Origin: Jacaranda mimosifolia
Taxonomy: Eukaryota; Streptophyta; Magnoliopsida; Lamiales; Bignoniaceae
Assembly (NCBI GenBank): GCA_018894105.1
Contig: CM032127.1
Span: 95,001 to 159,000, forward strand
Length of the DNA: 64,000 nucleotides
Direction of reading: 5' to 3'
Position numbers and translations under genes: made by a program. Below the pieces are notes generated by a model. It searched no databases. It was not told the origin of the DNA and saw only the letters and a program-made list of their open reading frames with translations. Of the stretch, positions 23,068 through 36,200 are shown piece by piece. The stretch's first letter is position 1. Each line of letters opens with the position of its first letter.

Positions 23068-26000
23068 TGTAGCGCCCAGTTCGAGAGATGCCTGCTTCGG
23101 ATCGAGGTGCTACTTTAGTTGAATTTTCAAAAAAATAAATTACACACCTCCAAAATTTCCAACTTAAGAAATTCCATAACAAAGCGAAGTGTATAAAAAG
23201 TTCCAATCGAATTCTAAAGTTCAGACTCCACATACCTATTCATAACTTAAATTCAAAGCTAGTCATGTTGAAAATGACAAGCAGAACCCAAGTTCTCATA
23301 ACGAGCCACAATTTTTCAAAGGCCCATAATTTAACTTATATATTAACATCATTCGTCAGGAACTCTAACTTGTCACACTTCGTAGAAGAAAAGACACTAA
23401 CTTATAACATATGCCCCCTATTACATTACGATCATAACATCTCACATATTTACTGTTATAGATGTCATGATAACAATATTTACACTATGCGAAAAGGTAG
23501 CCCAAGCTCAGGGTGCTTTCTACTCTTCAATCTGGCCAAAGAACAAAAGAACAGCATGAAGAGGTTGAGTTATAATGACTCAGTGAGGCAAGCATTTGTA
23601 TGTATAGGAAGAATCAGAGCGAAATGGAATACAATATACATTTACAAGAATAATATTCATTTTGAATCCAAATAACTAAAAATCCAAGTTACGATAACTG
23701 GATTTTGGAGATTTGAAAGGGTTTATGGAATCTACGAACTAAAACCAGAAACTAGCATTTCTTGTACCACACTTTATGAGATGACTCAATGTCATCCCAT
23801 ACCGATGAAGTGTTCAATTTTATAAAATAGACTAAACAAGAACATTTTATAAAACCAATGGCACAAGCATATTTTACATGTATGACTGTGTAATGGCCTT
23901 CCCCTTTATATTTCCAGTTTGTGTATAAATGATTCGACCGTAAAACGGCCCTCCCCCTTATACCTCCTCTATTTTGCATAAATGATACGACCGTAAAACA
24001 GTCTGCCCCCTTATATTGCCTTGATCCGACCATAAAACGGCCTACCACTTTATATCACCTCAACGAGTAGCCAACTCACCAAACACTATAGCACGAATAG
24101 GTAAGACCGAACCTTGCCGATCAAGCTTTAAGCCACAGTCAACCCCTGACTGCCCAAAGTCAAGATCGCAAACCAGGTCAGCCAATATAGTCTTTATCAC
24201 CAATACAATGGTACAGGTCAATCAATGTGATTGCCTTATATCTACTATGAATCAAGAACAGCTAGTTAGCAAGACTGCTCCGCAAACCACATTATAAAAT
24301 ATGACGATTGTCTCAAAATAAATCAGTTAATTCATGCTTTGACAATTTTGAGCTTTGAAAGCTTTATTGTTTAAATAAAAGATTTTCAATTTTGAAATTT
24401 TAAGTATAATATTGCAGGATTCCTTTCATATACGAACATTGATATTTAGGAAAAATTCACGAATGGATCTCAAATAAAGGAACAACAAGAAACATTCAAC
24501 ACATGAGTTCAAGTATAAGTCGTTCATGAGTAGGGTAGAATACCGATCTCAAGAAAATAAGCAGATAAGCGGTCGGCAAGATTGTATCACTGGCACCAAT
24601 TAAAAGTAAATAGCATATACTGGATCAGCCGGCAAGGTTGAGGGGCACAAGTGACAATGGTTCACAACACAATAGTAGGCCCTGAGCATCATGACGATTT
24701 CAATCAGGCGAAACATGTATACATGAGTCAAGAATCAAGAATGGCAAAGATCCTCTTTTCCCAGCAATAAAAGGCCAGTAACCTCACAGGGCATACAAAG
24801 CAAATACCCAAGAGGTTATAACCTCACCTTAATAGCCTCCGCAATGTTATCATCGCCTACTGGTCTGTGGGACCCAGTTCCTCATTACCTAAGCCAAAAG
24901 AATAGGTTCATAGTTAAAATCCTCATTCAACCCTAATAATCCTTGATAATTACAACCACACTAATAACAGTCTAAAATCAATAGGTATTTGATTAATACG
25001 TTAGTTTTAGGGTTAGCTCGGCATAATCATTATGAAATCGTGTTATTCACGCCAGTCTTAAGAATGAGAAATTATCAGGTCCTTAATTACATAATTAACC
25101 CCATACCATTATCCCAAATCAAAATAACAACCCAAATCTCAAATTCATAAAATCCACAAAATTAGGGTTTTAATCCTTCAATTAACTCTATTAACCCAAA
25201 ACTATCACGTGATAATAAAAATTCGGCCCACTAAATGTACATATTTATCCATGCATGTCCCCTTTTCGGATTCCATATCATATTTTTCCATCCCAATATA
25301 TATATCACAATACAAGATTTATAGGAATTAAAATGATACAACATATATGTATATATATAACCCCGATCCAACTCTTTACCGAAAATTTGATTATTGAAAT
25401 TCACTTTTCACGAACCAATACCACCACTAGAACTACCGCGACAAGACAAGCAAACTGCCTCTGCACCGCCACTGCTACCACCAGAAAAGCTCAACACCAC
25501 CACCAAAAGACGCGTTTCAGCTCCAGCAATCCAACGCTCATATCAATTTTGAGTTTCGCCATCGGGAAGGCCTTCAATTGGCCAAGAAACGCTAATGCAC
25601 CACTACTTCCACCATCACTATTTTCTCCAAATTTTGTCGTCGTCGGTGAACGGTTCCGGGAGCTGAGGGTACTAGGTTGTTCTTTGAGCTGAGGGCTTCA
25701 AAACCCACCCTAGGTTGCCTCAAAAAATCATTGGAACAATGAGGCCCTAGAAGCTTTGCCGTCACTCATTTTGTCCTCAAGTTTTCCGGTGATTTACCAG
25801 TGAGTTTTGCCAGAAAACGGTACGGTCGTGTTCACCGTTAAGAGAGGGAAAGAATGGTACCAAATTTGAGGTGTTTTGATCGGTGGAAAGGTTTTCCAAA
25901 GAAGAGGGGTTCACGATGGTGCATGGAGAAGAAATGAAGAAATCAGGGGGCTGAAATGCTATATATAGTTGAACTTTCAAAAATTACATTTGGGCCCACA

Positions 26001-26277
26001 AAACTTTCCTCCAGCGTGTACTTAAGTCCTCTAAGGTTATGCCTAACTTCAATTCAGCCCCTAAACTAAGTTAATGCATCAATCTCACACATTTGACCTA
26101 AAATAATCCTATTTTGACCCACAAAGTTTAAGACTCTTTAAAATCAAGTTTCCTCAAATTTCAAATCAACCCTAAAACTTTCAAAATTCTTATAATCAGG
26201 TCCTTTTTATTTATTTTATTTTATTATATTTTTTTTTAATCCTTATTTTCTAAAATACCAAATTTAGGAGTGTTACA
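23068..26277. mobile_element. Solo LTR, 3.2 kb, with 5-bp target duplication
   Basis: It begins TGTAGCGCCC at 23068 and ends GGAGTGTTACA at 26277, that is TG..CA with short inverted ends. It is flanked by perfect AATAT repeats (23063-23067 and 26278-26282). No internal region, primer site or pol domain lies next to it, so recombination to a solo LTR is the simplest reading. Short 'ccgtaaaacggcc' reiterations occur at 23930-24045. The length and the TGTNRCRCCC ends resemble Tekay/Del-type Ty3 LTRs, which is inference. The 25255-25692 ORF within it is not considered a gene. Confidence 0.88.
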
Positions 26278-26479
26278 AATATAAATATTTTTTTATTTTC
26301 CTCAATTCTTTTTAGAAAAAATACTACTCATTTTAATTTTTAAAGCTTTCAGACAAAGTTATAGTTCGGGATTTTAGCTATTCAATGGTTATTTGGTCCA
26401 CTAGCATAAATTTCAAGTATAAAATGTAAGTTTAGATTTGTAAACCTATCAAATTCTTATATGTGTGTATGAATTTAAA

Positions 26480-26735
26480 AAAAAATGTTATTTCTAAATC
26501 TACATACCACCAAACATATGAAACACATTTTACTAGGATTCATATAATTTATGTTTGAGATTGATACTTTTTAGTTTTAAAATAATTAAGATTCACTAAC
26601 TAATAAACCAAACAAGGTGTAAGGTGTTCATATAAACTTTTCTCTTCTTTTGGCAACATATTTTTGCTCTAGAGTCCACATACACCAAGTGATCTAGTGT
26701 TTTCTTCTCACTAGGCGAGATGGGGCCTATATATT
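26480..26735 (+). repeat. Duplicate of the ARM-gene upstream region, left part
   Basis: This stretch resembles 39010-39245 plus 40735-40770, upstream of the ARM-repeat gene, in the same orientation. Shared blocks include 'atttctaaatctacat', 'cttcttttggcaacatattt' and 'ttttcttctcactagg'. The copy is interrupted after 26735 by the 6.1-kb TIR element and resumes at 32872. Confidence 0.7.
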
Positions 26736-27338
26736 AGGGAGAATTGCAAATAACTCTCCTGTGAAATATCCTACTGGCTAAAAACACTTTGTAAATATCA
26801 ATTGGCTAATAACCTCCTAAATTTTCAAAAGTTACTCAGCATATCCAAAATGAGAGAGTAAACTACACATGCTGAGATTTGCAACTGGACCTTGAATTTT
26901 GCATGTGTAATGCCCCTATTGCCCTTGTTGAAAGAAAGAATGGAAAATTGACCTTCTCTTCATCCTCTTCACCATCCCCGCCCCACCCACCCCACTATCG
27001 GCATTGAACCACATTCCACTCTCCAAAAAAGATTAACCTTTCATCTTCTCCACCCCCACCACATTGAACCCATTTATTTCACTAATAATTGGAATAAAGA
27101 TTTTCTTCATCTTCACCACCATCACCCCCGACTCATTCCACCCTCCATCGCCACCCCTAAACCACGTTCTATTCTTTAAAAAGAAAAAAGAAAAAAACCA
27201 ACTTTTCTTCGTCTTCTTCACCCTCTTCCACAACACCAAACCTTGCTTCCTCCACCACCAACTAGAATAAAAAATTTCTTCATCTTCTTCACCACTGTCG
27301 CCCTCCTACCCAAATTGAATCCTATTACCCCTACCGCC

Positions 27339-27932
27339 ATGGTTTAAAAAATCAGACAAGGACCGGCCGATCGGTCGAACAGTCGATCAGCCGGCGAACC
27401 GGTCCGATTTTCTCAAAAAATCAAAAAACTTTAAAAAATGCCATATTTTGTTAAAACCGTTTAGATCGGCCGGTTGGACTGGTGAATGGATTAACTGCTC
27501 ACGGTTCAATTGAACCGGAGCAATTTTTCCATTTAATTTTAACGATTTTTTTTTTATTTTTTTATCTAAATACAAAGTTTGAAGGCTAAAGTACACCTCA
27601 CAAGCTATCTAAAAGTCAAAAAAAACCTTGATTTAGAGTTTAGACCTTAGAATTAACTCACTCACTCTATCTAAACTTTAAACTTTAGACTTGAGATATT
27701 TAAATTGTTGTGATCATTTATAATATGAATTGTGATATTAGACAATATCATTTAAGCTATTTATGTTTTATATTTTGGCATTTTATTAATTTTTAAGTAA
27801 TATATATAATATAAATATATATCGTAATTATGACGTCACAGTTCAATTACGGTCTAACCAACGATTAAACCAGTGAACCGTGAACGGGTAAATTTTTCGG
27901 TTCAATGGACGATCTGGTTTTTCAAACACTGT
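27339..27932. mobile_element. hAT-like MITE nested in the TIR element
   Basis: The left end 'atggtttaaaaaatcagac' pairs with the minus-strand right end 'acagtgtttgaaaaaccag'. Beyond the ends are GC-rich 'accggccgatcggtcg' and 'gaaccgtgaacgg' blocks, characteristic of a common plant hAT-type MITE. The flanking octamers are CTACCGCC (27331-27338) and CTACCACC (27933-27940), an 8-bp TSD with one change. It has no coding capacity. Confidence 0.7.
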
Positions 27933-28269
27933 CTACCACCAAGTGGAACAATCAACTTAAACAGATTATTAGTGGACCTTAAAGCTGCGGTCCAAGGGAA
28001 AAGAAAGATATGCAATTTTCTATTTCCCCCCATCTGAAATAATAATCTTGAGAAAAGAAGCCCATCATGCAAAGAATCAAGCTTGAGGAAAAAAAAATGC
28101 CTTTGTGATGGGTTCTTTTGATAAATACAACAATCATATTCCATAATTCTACTTCTAGACTTAACAAGGCATTTGAGTTTGCGCATGAGTTATACGTGGG
28201 GGCTTCAAAATATGGTGTTCCATGAGTTGTTGTAACATCCCGTCTTTTCTCTTAAGTAATTCTTCTTTC

Positions 28270-28615
<346 letters not shown>

Positions 28616-31404
28616 TAAATTTTAGATCAAACAAGTTTGATCTTAAAATTCCCTAATACATATATAACTATGAATTTAGCCATGCACCCTAAGTCATAAA
28701 ACATAAAAGTATATATATCTTAAATTACAAATGCAAAATTATATTAAGTATATAATGAAATAGAATATAAAATAAAAGGAATTTTCTTTCTTATATAATA
28801 TCTTAGGGCCAATCAAACTAAGATGAAAGATTAAGGGCCAATTCACAATAAGGTGGAAATTCAAGGGGCTCCCTAAATAAATAATAAAAATTGTACATCC
28901 ATATATAAGGGCTCAAGCTCACTACAATTCCCATGGACCATCCTTCATAGTTTCTGCAGGCTGCCAAGATCAAGCCTTCCCTCCCTATGTTCCATCATCA
29001 ACCAACCAAGATAGTATAACCAAACTTTCCCCAGCTCACCAAACATCAAGTTTTTAAAACATTCCCTTAGAAATTATAGCTTCAAACTTTTGAAAAAATT
29101 CCGGTTGAGCAAGAAGATAAACTATCAACTAAAAGAAATCTTATCCCAACAAACTTTTAAAAAAATCGAAAACCACCCTTCCAACCATCTGATCATCCAT
29201 ACAAACCCACCATTAGAAAGCTCTTGGTGTCTAGATTACTGTAATAGTGTAGATTTCTAGAAATTTCACACAAATTCACCTAAAACTCTGTCAAAATCAA
29301 CATTACAGGCAGAAACTGTTAGAACTGAGAGTAGTTTTGTTTCGGCTATATATGAAGAATTCTTCGTTCAAATGATGAAATAGAACCATGGTTGAAAATC
29401 TCTTCAAGTGTAGATTAGATTAGAGCTAGAAATAGCTGAAATTGAGGTTATATTCTTGTCAAAAAGGGCAAGACCGCAACCTACCATCAGAAACGCGACT
29501 TAGGTTAGGAGCTCACTTTAAACAGGAATTAGAGAAAATTGGCCCGTTCGATCGACAAATTGAGGCTATAATTAGAAAGTTCATTAAGATCTACTGAGGT
29601 AAATACCACTGTCAAAATACCTTAGATTTGGCTTAAATTTAGTTTTATAAAAACTGCACAGTTGACTATGTGATTCTGAAAATGGCAAGTCTTGTTGAAT
29701 AATTGTGGACATTGACTTTGTTTTGATAAATATGATGAAATATGAATGATTGGATTATGAGATTATGTTGGATAATTAGGGTTTGAATTTAATTGGATTT
29801 GGTGGGAATTATAGAACATGATTTAGATACAATGATTTTGTTGTAAATGTATGATGAGGGTTCGATTTCGATGACGGATATGAATCCGGGTATGAATCAC
29901 GATCCGGTGTATTGATCTTCTGGATTGATTTCGGATTGGAATCCTGCAATCATAGTAAACGTTAGGCTAGCCGAGTGGCCCTCGGCTTAGGCCCTCCGAC
30001 GCTCAAATCAATATGTATTCGACCTCTTTAATCGAGCAGCGGAATGTATGGGTTTTTTAGTGTATGAGTGCACACCTCTGAGATGCAAGGTTGAGGGGTT
30101 TTATATTCTCCCCCTTGTAGGAAATGTCAGGGAAGCCCTTAGCTTACCCCAGGGACCTTCAGCCTCCTACTGGGGGTAATTGGTCAATTCCCCCGTATGA
30201 ATATTGGTAGCTGGATGTCCTTTTATGCTGTAGGACAAGATGGTACACTGCTGCGACATCTGTTGTGTCAGACGGTGAGGGGAGGGCATGCGCCATTAAT
30301 GCGGAGGCGTGCTACCAGTCAACGCATTTAATGCGGTGGCAGAATACTGTGCAGGGCTCGACTTGAGAATCGACGAGAAGAGATGTCGATAATGGTCGAG
30401 CGGATCAAAGAGCCATGGAGCGCCTGTGGATTGGTTGAACATGGTCGACCAGTCACTTAGGTCCTGGGCTGTTGATTGGGTGTTGGGCCTCGCCGATTTA
30501 GGCCATTTTAGGCCATTCTATATCAATGTAATTTTTGGAACAATGTGATAAGAAAAGTGTTAAGATATATTTGATTCATTTAGGAATTAATAAAGTAGGA
30601 AAGATTACTCTTAAGGTATCAATAAAGTTAACCGCTTAGATTATTGAATAGTAACTAAATAATTAAAATAGTATATAGTACTTTAATTAAATTAATTTTC
30701 TTTATTATTTTCATTCTATCATAATATTATTACGAAAAGAACGATCAATAATAGTTGAATCTTAAATTTAGGTAATTAAGCTTACAAGTATGTCGGAGAT
30801 TCTCGACACAGGAATCGGTAAGATTTTTTTGTTCCTTCTAAATTTCTATTCTGTTATCTATAATTCTTTTTCCTGAAACACCTTGAATATTGATATGTGA
30901 GGTCTTCTGTTCTTTCGCAATATCTTTTCTGAAATCATATATATATATATATATATCATGTTTTCAAGAACACCTCGATCATTGATATGTGAGGTCTTTT
31001 ATTCCTTTTTAATTTCCATCTATTACTTGTTAATAACTACTTCTTAAAATCATATAACATTTTCACACTTCTTGAAATGCCTCACTTATGGTGATGATAA
31101 TTATTTGATCTGCTTGGTAAGTTTGAGCCGGTTGAAATCCTTAAGTATTCCTAATCAAAAGATCATGGCATTAATATTTATTTCATTTATTTATTTATAA
31201 TTAAAATTATGCTACTTAAATAAGTAAAGTAAGGACACCCTATGCCAGATATTCTCGGAACAACAACTCAAAAGATTGTTTAAAAGAAAAGAAGAATATT
31301 TTATGAAAAAGTCTTCTTCCTCCAAATAAGTTATAACTTGAAAAAGATTCATGTTTTCTAATTATTATAAATCTTCTCATCCTATTCGTTGAATCGAAAA
31401 CTAA

Positions 31405-31765
31405 GTGCCACACTTGCTGACTGGGGATGTGCAGTGGGGGCCACCTGTAGAATCCTAAGGTTGACACCTTCTGCTATATTTATTGTATTCTAGACCATTT
31501 TGAATATCTTATTCGGTCAGTACTGTAAAGTATGTGCCAGGCATAGCAAAGTGCCACACTAGTTGATAGGGGATGTACAGTAGGGGCCACCTCTTGAATC
31601 TGTCACCGTTAGCGCATCTGGATTTTAGTACTAGACATCTTTCAACTGTATTTGATACTTAAACAATAGAATCCTATTTTACTTTTCATAAAATTAAGTG
31701 TAAGGATCTAAGTGCTATGTGCGGGTGTACGGCAAGGGCCACCTCCAGAATCCTATACACTTGAA
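31405..31765. repeat. Three spaced copies of a 60-bp motif
   Basis: 'gtgccacac..ggggatgt', then 'cag', a G-rich 'ggggccacct' and 'gaatcc', occur at about 31405, 31551 and (more diverged) 31712. Spacing is 146 and 161 bp. They lie inside the probable long LTR. Confidence 0.6.
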
Positions 31766-32863
31766 TCCGAGCATGGAAAAAGCATTAAGATTATGAATTC
31801 TCCTCGCTGGTATGGGATAGTGATGGAGTTACATGAAAGGTTTGATATAATTATGATGTCTCTAATCTGATAAGATTTTTATAAGCAGTTTAATTAAAGC
31901 ATCCCTTAATTTATGTAAAACCTTTAGATATCTCAAATATATGTGCATTTGACTTGTGAAGCATTTATTACAAAAGTTTGTTACACAAATCTAGTTATCC
32001 TGGCATGTTTGTTTCCTACTTAATACTTAATTCTCACTTTATCATCTTCTACTACAGAATAAGCTCTATACAGGTAACTCTCTCGAACTTTCCTCACTAA
32101 GTCATTTGGAAGCACTTTTATACTTCTCTTTATACAAATGAGGTTGGATTGGTCGCACCAGAAAAATGAACTTGGGAATAGAGAAGGGAGAAATTATCTT
32201 TTGTTTGAATCCAAATGTACCTAGATCAATAAGTTTATGTATATACATAATAAGACTTTTGGCCATGGCGGCTTTAGTACCATACCTCAAGTACTAGTAT
32301 ATATATACTCATTTATAACTAGAGGAAAATTTCAGACTAGTGTATAACAAATAAAATATAAGTTGTTCCTTTTAATATGATTTGTCATTTTGTTTTGTTA
32401 GTCTACGCTTGACATTGGCTCTTGAAGGGAAAATCTCCTAAAAAGGGTTAGTGTCACGATGTGGGGAGTTTGGCGCCTCCGGGGCACCACAGTTGCTTTT
32501 AAGATGTTTGATAAATTTTCAGAATAAAAATGGAAGCATAATTTGAGGAATTTTTTAGCATAAAGCATAGGGTACATCTGAATGGTAGTGGATGAGGCTT
32601 ATAATTTATTGGAGAGGATGGAAATGGATGATCTGGAGCTTAATGGAATTGTTATATGAATAGAGGAATGGATGGTGGAAGAAAGGTTGAGCCTTCCAAC
32701 AGCATTTGAGGGTAATTTAATCATTATTATTTGATTTGACTTTTAAGTAGGAGTTGGGCAAGTGAATTGAGTTTTTTTTTTTGAAAATTTAGGAATTTAT
32801 CGGCATTAATATTTTACAAGGAGTTTTTAGCCAATTAGATGGGAATTATTTGCAATGCTCCCT

Positions 32864-33246
32864 TATATATTAACTAGTATTTCCTTCTCTCTTGTACACC
32901 TAGACCTACCTAGTTTTACTAAATTCTTCCTCTCCCGTTGGAGGTCTGTTGATCCAAGCTAAAACATGAGTTGAAACTAAATTAAATCTGTCGATGCGAT
33001 AGAGAGAGTTGGTACGCATGCTAATATGCTATTAATGAAAGTAGGAATTACCATACCAGACATCAATCCCTCGATACATGGAATGGGATACATATAAAAA
33101 ATAGATTAAAGTCTAGTTACAAGATAGTAGATGAGATTGAAATAAATTCTAACTATGTGATTGTAGCTAACTGCTGTGAAAATCCTCACGTGATAAAAAC
33201 ACATTCTTTGCAACTTGAGACAAAAGGTAGAAGGCAGAAGGCATTC
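32864..33246 (+). other. Right part of the duplicated ARM upstream region, then spacer to ACY1
   Basis: After the TSD, 32872-32943 ('actagtatttccttctctc', 'aaattcttcctctcccgtt') resembles 40774-40855 upstream of the ARM gene. The rest, 32944-33246, would be the 3' UTR side of the aminoacylase gene. Nothing else is seen. Confidence 0.55.
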
Positions 33247-36200
33247 TTACAACTCTGCTCTGGAAACTTCATCCTTCACAGGTTTGACATAAGATGCATA
33301 TGCTTTGATTATTGACGCATAAATGTCAATTCCTTGCAAATACTCGTTCTTGTTCAGGAACTGCACAAGAGGACACGCTAAATTTATATCCCTTATTTCA
33401 ATTGCGGTATTAAAAACCATATAAATTGTCAAGATAAATGACAGGGAGAAGTATCATCTTTCTTTGGTAGCCACAAGTGGAGTAAGAAGAAAATCTTTGT
33501 TAAATTTATTAAACAAATAGCACAAGCACAAGGAAAAAGGAGATTGGCACTATTATCTTCTTGCATCCATCAAATGAATAGATTTTTAACATGACCTTAT
33601 ATTTTCATGCAAATGCATCAGCCATATGTTCTAAATCAGTCATATTATGCCTTTTAGAAGCCAAACTAAGAGAAGTCACAGAGCAGATAAGAAGAAAATG
33701 TTGACCTCGTTATGATCATGAAGTAGAATGGGAGTGTTTGCCATAGGCGAAAAGCCAATTGCTGGCAACCCGCGTTCCCTGAAATGGCGAGCATCTGTTG
33801 AAGCAGGAAAAATCTCTGGTTTTCCAAGTTTCCCATTGGCATTTTTTATTGCCTCTTCTAATAGTGCCCACCAAGGATTTGAACTGTCAAGAGATGTAAG
33901 AATTGGCTTGCCAAACTTGTCATATGTAGATGCCTTCTGCTTGAACTGTCCCAGCTACAAAATTCATTAGAACAGCGCCCAATCACCCAAAACATGGGAA
34001 ATTCTTAGAACTGCTTATGAAAAAACACTTATATATCATGTAGATGAGCAATCGATAAGCCAACACAGGTAAGCACAGTAATTATCCCAAAAGTTCTTCT
34101 AAAAGAAAATTCTTTACACACACTCCAATCTCTACAGATTAATCTTTATGTTTTGATACTTTACTATTAGGCCCTTTTCCTATGCCTCAAGAAAGGCCAA
34201 AACTACATATAGTGATCAACATGTGCTTATGTCAAGGAACTAACCTTAAGTATAACATAGGACATTTAAATTCTCAGAAGTTCTGCAAGTGTTTTTGGCA
34301 CATTAAAAGCTGTAATGTTTTATCTAATCAAGGAATTAAATTACAGATATCTGCAATTTGACATTAATGCCCTCATGTTAGTGGACAGACAACTTTTTCT
34401 ATATAAAAATTGAATTTGAGAAAAAGAACTCAAATTATTAAATAGCCATTAAAATGTTTAAATGAGCTCCAAAGACTAAAGTGTTTAAAAATTAAGGAAC
34501 TATTTTGCGTGATTAGCCAGCCAAGGCATTGAACTGATTGAGTTTTAGTACTAGCAGTTCGCAATCATATTTGACCACCAAAAAAAATGATTACTAGAAA
34601 AGGAAAGAAGAAATAAATATAGCAAATAGTATGGCACCACAGTAATTCATATTCTAAAGGAGCTACACTGGTTGTGTGCCCGCTGAAAGTGCTTTGACTG
34701 ATCCAACAGCAACAAAGATATGAGATGGCATTATACATTTTCTCACCTCAAAGGTCATGTTACGTGTAGCAGGTGCCCATTCCTCTGCAATTCGTCTCTC
34801 TAAGGATGCTGTATCTGCAGTTGGTGGGACTCGGATGTCAAAACCTGCTTGAGCTTCGGATGGTTGCAAGTTCATGACGAAACCCTGCCATGCAGAAAAA
34901 CCAGTACAAATGACGGTTAGTTTACATACTTTTGTTGTCCCATTTATTCAAAAAAAGAAGTGAAACTAAAGCAAACTAATTAAATGGAACACCCAAAGCA
35001 AACATATTGGTTGTGATTGCTTGTGATTTCATTTCTCATTTTTCATTTATGAGAGAGAATAGTGAGATTTTTGTGTTTATGAGATTGAAAAAAAATTTAA
35101 TGAGAGAGTTATTGTTTGTGAGGTAAAAGTGTAATGATTACAATTGATGTGACATGTGAAAGTTATGAGATGGTAATTGGTTGTGACATTTGTTTTGAGA
35201 AAAAATTATAAGATAGTGATTGATTGTAAGATTTTTTTGAGAGAAAAACTTATGAGATGATGATTGATTGTGAGTTAAAAGTTAAAATGTTGTGTATATA
35301 ATAATTATTATATTGTTTTTATATATAGGTTTTATTAGAATATATCCTATAATAAATACTAAAATATGGTAATGAATTCATGAAATAATTTAATTAATTA
35401 AAAAAAAAAAATTATTTAAATACTAAAGTATATGTGTAAATATAATTAAATTTTATTAAAATAATTTTATTTAAATATTAAATATATGTAAATATAATTA
35501 TAAATTATGAAAATAATTTTACTTATATATTAATATACATGTAAATATAATTATATATTATGAAAATAATTTCGTTGAAATATTAAAATTACCTGTAAAT
35601 ATAATAATATATTAGAAAATAATTTTTTTAAATATTAAAATATTATATGTAATTATAATTATATAGTGTCAAAAAAACTTTTTTATATATAAAATATTAC
35701 GTGTATATATTATTATAAATTGTGAAAATAATTTTATTAAAATATACATCATATATAATAATATATTATGAAAATAATTTTATTTTAATATTAAAATATT
35801 ATGTATAAATATAATTATATATTATAAAAATTATTTTATTTAAATATTAAAATACATGTCAATATAATTATATATTATGAAAATAATTTTATTTGAACAT
35901 TAAAATATTATGTGTAATCATAATTATATAGTATCAAAATAATTTTGTTTATATTAAAATATTACATAGAAGTATAATTATATATTATGAAAATAATTTT
36001 ATTCGAATATTAAAATATATATCTATATATTATGAAAATAATATACTATAAAAATAATTTATTTAACTTCAAATATTACATGCAAATATGATTATATATT
36101 ATGAATTTAATTTTATTTATATATCAAGATATACATGTAAATATAATTATAAATTATAAAATTAATCTTTATTTAGATATTAAAATATTACGTACAAATA

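Noticed and set aside
25255..25692. 145-codon ORF, Thr/Ala/Ser-rich
   Set aside because: It is within the solo LTR; the related copy at about 1200-1700 does not keep the frame, so it is not coding.
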